From Cyanobacteria bacterium HKST-UBA02 (GTDB lineage: Bacteria; Cyanobacteriota; Vampirovibrionia; Obscuribacterales; Obscuribacteraceae): a stretch of 6,732 bases of DNA. Every line of letters begins with the position of its first letter. The first letter of the stretch is position 1. Made by a program: the position numbers and the translations under genes. Under the pieces are notes generated by a model. The model ran no database searches, had not been told where the DNA came from, and saw only the letters and a list, made by a program, of their open reading frames with translations. Below are positions 1 to 5,026 of this stretch, in pieces. The DNA lies in NCBI GenBank assembly GCA_020431945.1, contig JAGQHH010000436.1, positions 1-6,732 on the forward strand, written 5' to 3'.

Positions 1-583
1 TGCAGGGAAGGAGCGGAGACACCGAGGCGAAAGCATTGATGCCGTGGTATCTGAGGGCAGCGAGAATCTGCAGGCGCCGCTGGATCGATGGCGCTCGAGG
101 CTCGAACTGTCTGGCTATCGATTCGTCATCAGTGGTGATACTGACTCCGACCTCCAGGGCCGGCCCGAATCTCTGGAGCAAGTCGAGATCCTGGAGAATC
201 AGATGGCTGCGTGTATGCATGGTGACCCTGGCGGGCCGGTAGCGCAGCAATTCCTGAAGGCATTTGCGCGAGAGCCTGTAGCGAAGCTCTGCATATTGAT
301 ACGGATCGGTGGCCGAGCTGAAGAAGATAGAGCTCCCGAACACCCTGGTTCTCTCCTTTCTTATGAGTTCGGGAGCGTTAATCTTCACCTCGAGCCATGT
401 ACCCCGCAGTCTGTAATCGTCATTGCGTTTGCTGGGAAACTTGGGGACATAGCAGTAGCAGCAGCTGAAGGCACAGCCGGCGTATGGGTTTAGCGAATAC
501 TGGTAGTGGCCAGCCAGGGAGCCAATCCTTTGTGGTGTGAGTATAGAGGAGGCGCTGACTTCTACCGTGTTCATGCCAATCAT
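1..583 (-). CDS. SPL (spore photoproduct lyase)-like radical SAM protein, 3' end cut by window edge
   Basis: The minus-strand frame is open from an ATG at 583 to the window edge, giving 194 residues with no stop. Residues 32-45 carry the family signature: NPY, a glycine, then C37-x3-C41-x2-C44 followed by YCY. This is the site that binds the 4Fe-4S cluster for S-adenosylmethionine cleavage. Further along are an SSATDPYQ segment, an EVGVSITTDD strand and an FEPRAPS motif, all typical of COG1533/SplB-like proteins. The family uses radical chemistry; the best-known member repairs spore photoproduct in DNA, but most relatives have no known substrate, so no reaction is assigned here. An in-frame stop at 617-619 limits the start to ATG 583 or ATG 574 (a TTG at 610 is less likely). 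Neither ATG has a clear Shine-Dalgarno. The gene is divergent from the TPR gene. The C-terminal half lies outside the window. Confidence 0.87.
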   Translation of the reverse strand, partial: MIGMNTVEVSASSILTPQRIGSLAGHYQYSLNPYAGCAFSCCYCYVPKFPSKRNDDYRLRGTWLEVKINAPELIRKERTRVFGSSIFFSSATDPYQYAELRYRLSRKCLQELLRYRPARVTMHTRSHLILQDLDLLQRFGPALEVGVSITTDDESIARQFEPRAPSIQRRLQILAALRYHGINAFASVSPLLPC

Positions 584-586
584 GAT

Positions 587-602
587 ACATACAAACGTAT
601 GT
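587..602. promoter_or_regulatory. Perfect inverted repeat in the divergent promoter region (candidate operator)
   Basis: The arms ACATAC (587-592) and GTATGT (597-602) are exact reverse complements separated by AAAC. The site lies just upstream of the radical SAM ATG at 583 and about 15 bases upstream of a TATACT box that could serve the TPR gene. A bound protein could therefore affect both genes. The arm sequence resembles TetR-family operators such as that of AcrR, but no regulator gene is visible here. Function is inferred from symmetry and position only. Confidence 0.45.
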
Positions 603-617
603 GTGTGCAAGGGGTTT

Positions 618-623
618 TATACT
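618..623 (+). promoter_or_regulatory. Possible -10 box for the TPR gene
   Basis: TATACT matches the sigma70 -10 consensus at 5 of 6 bases and lies 31 bases before the TPR start codon. No good -35 hexamer is found 16-18 bases upstream. The inverted repeat at 587-602 occupies that position, which would suit an activated or repressed promoter. The call is weak. Confidence 0.35.
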
Positions 624-643
624 TAAATGTGCTTATCAGCCGC

Positions 644-649
644 AAGGAG
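644..649 (+). promoter_or_regulatory. Ribosome binding site that fixes the TPR gene start
   Basis: AAGGAG lies five bases before ATG 655. This favours ATG 655 over the in-frame GTG at 601, which would add 18 residues and has no comparable site. Confidence 0.8.
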
Positions 650-654
650 ACTAT

Positions 655-1248
655 ATGGCTACCGAGAGCCGCACGGGCAGAGAACCGAAAACCGCTACTG
701 AAGAACGAATCCGGGAATGGACCGATCTGGTCAACCAGGGCAACGAGAATTTCGAGAACAAGAGAACCGTCAAAGCCGAGGAGTGCTTTCTGAAAGCGCT
801 GGCAATCGCCGAGCAGCTTGCCGGCATCGAGGAGGGCTCCGGCGATGAAGCCTGGCGCCAGGCGAAAGAGGAGGACCAGGACCGGCTCTCCAAGAGCGCC
901 AACAATCTGGCTGCCCTCTATCACAGCCAGGGCAAGTACGGATTGGCTGAAGAGAACTATGAGCGCTCCCTGGATATCAAGTTGAGCCTGTATGGTGAGG
1001 ACCACCGGGAAACAGCAATCAACTATCACAATCTTGCCATGCTCTACAGCGCCAGGCGCCTGTACCCCAGGGCCGAGATCCTCTATAAGAGAACTCTCGA
1101 GGTTCGCGAAAAGGAATACGGGAAGTCGCACCCGGAGCTGATTCCGGTCTTGCAGAACTATGCTCTGATGTTGAAGAAGGCCAACCGTCTCGTGGAAGCT
1201 GCGGCTGTGGAAACGCGGTACCGGACCATCAAAGAGACGTCCCGGTAG
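655..1248 (+). CDS. Tetratricopeptide (TPR) repeat protein, kinesin-light-chain type
   Basis: A 197-residue soluble protein with no signal peptide or membrane segment. The repeat anchors NLAALY (84-89), NLAMLY (126-131) and NYALML (168-173) are spaced exactly 42 residues apart. Each of the first two is followed by an A-E-x-x-Y-x-R-[ST]-L helix and a YG-[ED/KS]-H segment. This is the long 42-residue repeat of kinesin light chain-like TPRs (TPR_10/TPR_12 families). A further, more divergent repeat covers about 22-55, followed by a charged linker (57-78). Such proteins are protein-protein interaction scaffolds and have no catalytic role. The start is set by AAGGAG five bases upstream. The gene is divergent from the radical SAM gene and is followed by 267 noncoding bases, so it is probably monocistronic. 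The partner is unknown. Confidence 0.92.
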   Translation: MATESRTGREPKTATEERIREWTDLVNQGNENFENKRTVKAEECFLKALAIAEQLAGIEEGSGDEAWRQAKEEDQDRLSKSANNLAALYHSQGKYGLAEENYERSLDIKLSLYGEDHRETAINYHNLAMLYSARRLYPRAEILYKRTLEVREKEYGKSHPELIPVLQNYALMLKKANRLVEAAAVETRYRTIKETSR

Positions 1249-1282
1249 GCTCTGATATTACGAGCAACTTCACATTGATTAA

Positions 1283-1299
1283 CCAAGACCGTCTCTTGG
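1283..1299. other. Small hairpin downstream of the TPR gene (weak terminator candidate)
   Basis: CCAAGA (1283-1288) and TCTTGG (1294-1299) pair perfectly across a five-base loop, 35 bases after the TPR stop. No run of T follows, so it is at best a poor intrinsic terminator. The rest of 1249-1412 shows no credible gene or RNA. Confidence 0.25.
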
Positions 1300-1412
1300 C
1301 AACCGTTTCGAGGATTCGGTCCGACTCGTGTTGCCCGGCTTCTGGCCTGGGTTTGTGAGAGAAGATGCGCCAGGGGGCGGGGAAACATTATCACTTGTTA
1401 TTCTTCGCCTGG

Positions 1413-1441
1413 ATGACAACAGGTTGTGCTCCTTACATAAT
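1413..1441 (+). promoter_or_regulatory. Sigma70-type promoter for the oxygenase gene
   Basis: ATGACA (1413-1418, 5 of 6 matches to TTGACA) and CATAAT (1436-1441, 5 of 6 matches to TATAAT) are separated by exactly 17 bases. Transcription would start near 1448, leaving a leader of about 68 bases before ATG 1516. This is the best promoter in the window, and it indicates that the oxygenase gene is transcribed independently of the TPR gene. Confidence 0.6.
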
Positions 1442-1515
1442 TGTCTTTATCCTTTCTTAAGAGTTGGGCGCTGTGCCTGTATTCCTTGCTCAGTAAGCGA
1501 TGAGGTTGTTTGCTT

Positions 1516-2385
1516 ATGGTTTATCGGGACGATCGGCGCTACATCTCTCAGCTCTTCCGTGTGGAGTCGGCAGTTGTAGAAGCTATCGAGGACGAGATAG
1601 CCGACTGTTCCATAGACTGGTACGAACCTTATTCCGAGCATGCCAGCCCCGGTCTCAAGGTCGCTGTTTTGATGAGCCCTGACGGGCATGAGACCGACTT
1701 TTCTTTCGGGGACTCTCCCGGCGCTTCCGTTGCTCCCTTGATGGACAGTCTTCCTGCCACCATGGAATTCGTCGAAGGACTCGGCTTCAAGGTCGCATGT
1801 GCCAGGCTGCTTCGCCTCGATCCCGGAGCTTTTGTTTTCGAGCATATGGACCACGACAACAGTTACTGCAGGCCGGGCACAGGAAGGTTACGTCTTCATC
1901 TGCCAATCGTCACCACTCAGGATGCTGCGGTGGTCCTTCCGGGCAGGCGGATTCATTTGAAAAAAGGCCATCTCTGGAAACTCAGTCCCTCGCAGACTAT
2001 CCATGCCGCCTACAACTTCAGCCGGGCGCCAAGATTGCATCTGATGTTCGACTGTTTCCTCAACGACAGGCTGGGTAAATTCGTCGAGAATGAATATCTC
2101 GATCTGGACTGCCAGTTCGAGCTCGGTCCCCTGACACCACCTGCCAGGCAGGCGCTCATGGAAGCCGCCGGACGGGCTCTTGCCCAGGGGCGCCTGCGGG
2201 ATGCCGAGTTGATCTTGCTTTCTTCCTTCTGCAAATACGATCTGGGCAGCCTCTCGAGCTACGATCTGCTGCTCGATTTCATCAATCGAACACCGGCACT
2301 GGCTTCTCGACGTCAGTACTGGCAGGACAGGCTGCAAGAGGTCTATCCGATGCAGTTCAATCCTGTCACCCTGGCGGTGGTTTAG
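1516..2385 (+). CDS. Aspartyl/asparaginyl beta-hydroxylase-like Fe(II)/2-oxoglutarate oxygenase
   Basis: A 289-residue soluble protein. The central part (about 75-180) matches the Asp/Arg hydroxylase family (PF05118). An H110-x-D112 motif follows a strand, then RLRLHLPIV with H128, a GHLWKL segment (151-156), and H163 with R173 exactly ten residues later. In mammalian aspartate beta-hydroxylase the second iron ligand and the 2-oxoglutarate-binding arginine have this same spacing. The family hydroxylates Asp/Asn side chains in peptides, or free or carrier-bound amino acids, using O2 and 2-oxoglutarate; the substrate here is unknown. Residues 185-289 form a helical extension not recognised as a domain. 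ATG 1516 is chosen as the start; TGAGG at 1501-1505 lies ten bases before it, and TTG 1510 is an alternative two codons longer. The gene has its own promoter, and 96 bases separate it from the sensor gene. Confidence 0.88.
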   Translation: MVYRDDRRYISQLFRVESAVVEAIEDEIADCSIDWYEPYSEHASPGLKVAVLMSPDGHETDFSFGDSPGASVAPLMDSLPATMEFVEGLGFKVACARLLRLDPGAFVFEHMDHDNSYCRPGTGRLRLHLPIVTTQDAAVVLPGRRIHLKKGHLWKLSPSQTIHAAYNFSRAPRLHLMFDCFLNDRLGKFVENEYLDLDCQFELGPLTPPARQALMEAAGRALAQGRLRDAELILLSSFCKYDLGSLSSYDLLLDFINRTPALASRRQYWQDRLQEVYPMQFNPVTLAVV

Positions 2386-2390
2386 AAGCG

Positions 2391-2442
2391 CGAACCCGGT
2401 TCGTTATCGGACAGTGTTCCGGCCGGGGGCTTTGGTGGAACA
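2391..2442. other. Two small inverted repeats after the oxygenase gene
   Basis: CGAAC/GTTCG (2391-2403, three-base loop) lies directly after the oxygenase stop. TGTTCC (2415-2420) pairs with GGAACA (2437-2442) around a 16-base G-rich loop. Neither is followed by a clear T run. They may slow or terminate transcription out of the oxygenase gene, but could be chance. Confidence 0.25.
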
Positions 2443-2454
2443 TTTCATCTGAGA

Positions 2455-2470
2455 ACTTACATATATAAGT
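2455..2470 (+). promoter_or_regulatory. AT-rich near-palindrome with a candidate -10 for the sensor gene
   Basis: This 16-base near-palindrome (ACTTAC...ATAAGT, one mismatched pair) is the only AT-rich block before the sensor gene. TATATA at 2462-2467 could be the -10 box, although no good -35 is seen. Transcription would then begin around 2474, leaving only about seven bases before GTG 2482. The site may therefore combine a promoter and an operator. Confidence is low. Confidence 0.3.
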
Positions 2471-2481
2471 AACCTTATCAG

Positions 2482-5004
2482 GTGAACTTGGCCAATTCGA
2501 AACAGTCGAGAGACGATGCGAAGGGCGCCCGGCAAGATAGCAGGCGTCAGCCTTTTCTTCTTTCTTTGCTGGATCGGGCCAGTATCCGGCTGGCTCTTAT
2601 TCTCGCTCCGACCTGCGTGGTGGCTTTCATCTTCGCGGTCTCGGTCACTCCTGTCACATCGCCATTGCTCGGCCGGTATATTGCCTCGAGCATCGATGCC
2701 GAGCTGAAGGGCAAGGTTCCCTCCACCTTCGAGAGCATGGACCTGGTGCGACGTTACGGACTTTCCTGGTGTTTCATCACCGACCAGAACAATCAAGTCC
2801 TGCCGGCCACGGCTTCCTTTGCTCCGCCGACCAGGAGGATTCCCGAGCAGTCTCAGGAGATCAAGATCAGGGATCATCGCTATTACGACTCGGTGCTCCA
2901 GCGCCCCGATGGCAGCCGTCTGCATATCGGTCTTCCCATGGACTCCTCCTCGGTCATTCTCAAAGCCAATACCGTAGCCACGGTTCGCGCTGCCATACCG
3001 TTCGGCTCGGTGCTCATCGCTATCCTGGCCATCTGGCTGTGTGCGGTGATTTTCTGCGAGTCCATCTTCGGTTATTCCGTTCGTCTTCTCGGCACATGTG
3101 TGGACAAGCTCACGGCCATGCTCTCGAATCGCTTTACCGATGCCGAGGTAAGGATGGCCACCAAGCTCACCTTCGCCACCTCGGAGTTCCGTGAGCTGGG
3201 GGGCAGCCTGGCGGTGCTCATGCGCAAAGTAGCCGAGCTCAGAGACGAGGAGCAGGCAAAGCTGGAGGAAGGAGATCGCCTGAGTGAGCGCCAGAAGTTC
3301 GAGGATGCTGTACAGCGCAGTGCCACCAGTGAAGACGCCAGTGGCGAGATGGCCATGGTGGAGACCGGTGTCTTCGCTATTCAGGTGGACCGGGTGCTCG
3401 CTCGATGCGTCACTTCCTATGAGTTTTCCACCAAGCTTATCGAAGGACTCAAGGCTCTTTATGCAGACTACATTGATTTCGTCGTTTTCTTCCGGACTGA
3501 TGGCAGTGGTGGTGTCAAGATCGAGAAAGAAAGCGGCTTCGGTGTTGATGGAGTGGAGATGCTCAAGCGTATCGACCACCGGGAGCTCACCGATGCACGT
3601 AATATGAGCAAGAAGAGCATCGAGATCGGTCCCATGCAGCTCAAGCGTATGGGATTCGAGCCTCTCGCCCGGCAATTCCAGATCGGACGGATTCTCTATC
3701 TTCCCCTCCAACAGGCCAACATCGGTCTCGGGCTTCTCGCCATTTTCCTCCGCCAGGGCAAGTCGATGCCACCGGAGAGGGTGCGCAGCCTGGAGCGCTT
3801 CCGGGACACAATCGTCGGTCTCTATCTCGAGCTTGTGGCCAGAGAGGAAGAAGAAGACGAGCGCTGGGCGGATCCGGTCACCGGTCTGGGGAATATGACT
3901 TATTTTCAGGAGCTTCTTCCCAAAGTAATGGAGCGTGCCTATGAGCGGTCCGGCTCTTTCTGCTTGATGCTCATCAGGGCTGATTTCTCCGCTCCCGACC
4001 TCGTGCGTTTTCCTTCCGAGATGCGGCACCGCTGGCTCACCGAGGTCGGTCAACTTCTCACCACTGTCTTGCCGGTGAGCCGGCGTCTGGTACCCGAGCG
4101 TGGTGCCACCAATTATCTGATCCGCTATCAGGACGATGTGATTGCCGCGGTCCTCGAAGGTGCCGATGAGGAGATGGCGACTATGCATCTGGAGCGCGTC
4201 CAGTCTCTGCTCGACACGCGGACCTCCTGGGCAGGCGGGATTACCGAGCTGCCTTTCTCTATCGCCGTGGTTTCCTATCCTCAGGATGGCCAGAGTCGGG
4301 AGGACCTGATCAGAAGAGCCGATCTGACTCTCTCCTATATAAAAGAGATGCTGGGTGGTGTGGGAAGCTGCATGGCGAGCCGTGTGCCGGCGGATTTTCA
4401 ACCCAAAGAATCTACCGAGATTGCCGGCACCCTGGGGGTGCTCAATGCAGCCGATCTTCTCCAGTCGATCTCCACAAGCGAGAATACCGGTGTTCTGACT
4501 GTGGACAACGAGGTCGGGCAGCAGTTTGTTTGCAGTTTCATCGACGGTGTTCCCAAACAGGCTTCCATGGGCGAGTTCTCCGGAATGCAGGCGGTATGCG
4601 AGTTCATCATCACCTGCAAGCGCGGTCACTACAACTTTCAGCAGAGGCGTCCTACAGAAAACGAAGCGACATCACCTTCGGAGCTCTATTCCATCGAGTA
4701 CTGCTTGATGGAAGCAGCGCTTGCCGAGGACAAGATGAATGCAGCCCTTACGGTAGTGCCAAAAGGAACGATTCTTGTAAGAGGGATGAACAATCCGGAG
4801 GCCATCGAAGCGGTATCCAGAGAAGCGGATGTAACTCCTCAGGAGATAGCGGTGATGCAGGAATTGCATCGTCTGGCCGATGGTAACGGTACTCTCGATG
4901 CGATCTTCAAAAAGCTGACCGGTGTACCTTCCTATCTCAAATGGAGGGCAGCTGCGCTTCTCATCGAGAGCGGCTTGATGCAGTGGAAGCACCCGGGAAG
5001 TTGA
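2482..5004 (+). CDS. Membrane sensor protein: two TM segments, GAF-like, degenerate GGDEF and DUF4388/PATAN-like domains
   Basis: An 840-residue protein. Order: a basic cytoplasmic tail (1-35), TM1 (about 37-58), an extracytoplasmic domain (59-171) with a sensor-like YYDSVLQRPDG...HIGLPMD region, TM2 (about 172-197), a HAMP-like/coiled linker (198-270), a GAF-like domain (about 295-450, ending FRDTIVGLYLELV), and a GGDEF-fold domain opened by DPVTGLGN (464-471) and closed by AVVSYPQDG...RRADLTLSYIKE (595-622). A DUF4388/PATAN-like domain (about 650-722) and a helical tail end it. The GGDEF loop reads QDDVI (550-554) after RY, and the usual metal-binding Asp of the first strand appears to be Arg499, so cyclic di-GMP synthesis is unlikely. 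The protein probably senses an external signal and passes it on through the DUF4388 module. GTG 2482 is the first in-frame start after the stop at 2470-2472. No Shine-Dalgarno is seen. It converges on the following minus-strand gene. Confidence 0.92.
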   Translation: MNLANSKQSRDDAKGARQDSRRQPFLLSLLDRASIRLALILAPTCVVAFIFAVSVTPVTSPLLGRYIASSIDAELKGKVPSTFESMDLVRRYGLSWCFITDQNNQVLPATASFAPPTRRIPEQSQEIKIRDHRYYDSVLQRPDGSRLHIGLPMDSSSVILKANTVATVRAAIPFGSVLIAILAIWLCAVIFCESIFGYSVRLLGTCVDKLTAMLSNRFTDAEVRMATKLTFATSEFRELGGSLAVLMRKVAELRDEEQAKLEEGDRLSERQKFEDAVQRSATSEDASGEMAMVETGVFAIQVDRVLARCVTSYEFSTKLIEGLKALYADYIDFVVFFRTDGSGGVKIEKESGFGVDGVEMLKRIDHRELTDARNMSKKSIEIGPMQLKRMGFEPLARQFQIGRILYLPLQQANIGLGLLAIFLRQGKSMPPERVRSLERFRDTIVGLYLELVAREEEEDERWADPVTGLGNMTYFQELLPKVMERAYERSGSFCLMLIRADFSAPDLVRFPSEMRHRWLTEVGQLLTTVLPVSRRLVPERGATNYLIRYQDDVIAAVLEGADEEMATMHLERVQSLLDTRTSWAGGITELPFSIAVVSYPQDGQSREDLIRRADLTLSYIKEMLGGVGSCMASRVPADFQPKESTEIAGTLGVLNAADLLQSISTSENTGVLTVDNEVGQQFVCSFIDGVPKQASMGEFSGMQAVCEFIITCKRGHYNFQQRRPTENEATSPSELYSIEYCLMEAALAEDKMNAALTVVPKGTILVRGMNNPEAIEAVSREADVTPQEIAVMQELHRLADGNGTLDAIFKKLTGVPSYLKWRAAALLIESGLMQWKHPGS

Positions 5005-5026
5005 GCCGAACTAAGTCTGAGCCGAA
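5002..5026. repeat. Nine-base direct repeat at the convergent gene junction
   Basis: TGAGCCGAA occurs at 5002-5010 and again at 5018-5026, a period of 16 bases. The first copy begins with the sensor gene's stop codon, and the second lies inside the last codons of the opposing gene. No hairpin terminator is visible in the six-base gap. It may be a minor duplication or chance. Confidence 0.4.

Noticed and set aside
44..493. A plus-strand frame of 149 codons at the left edge
   Set aside because: The opposite strand encodes an unmistakable radical SAM cysteine motif and family signature over the same bases. The plus frame shows no motif and no ribosome binding site.
601..654. GTG 601 as the start of the TPR gene
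   Set aside because: The added 18 residues show no homology-like features, overlap the inverted repeat and candidate -10, and lack a ribosome binding site, whereas ATG 655 has AAGGAG five bases upstream.
580..1131. A 183-codon minus-strand frame over the TPR gene
   Set aside because: The plus strand shows regular 42-residue TPR spacing and a strong ribosome binding site; this frame is its shadow.
1283..1299. The hairpin as a firm intrinsic terminator of the TPR gene
   Set aside because: The stem is only six pairs and no T tract follows, so it is listed only as a weak candidate structure.
1328..1579. A short plus-strand frame in the gap before the oxygenase gene
   Set aside because: It overlaps the promoter and the oxygenase start, has no ribosome binding site, and its composition is not protein-like.
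3871..4359. Annotating the sensor as an active diguanylate cyclase
   Set aside because: The GGDEF signature is replaced by QDDVI and a metal-binding Asp appears lost, so only the fold is supported.
2404..4629. A 741-codon open frame on the minus strand, antisense to the sensor gene
   Set aside because: Its translation is low-complexity in character (rich in His, Gly, Arg, Glu), has no recognisable motif, and lies wholly within a plus-strand gene with clear domains. Such frames arise when the sense gene rarely uses codons whose complements are stops.
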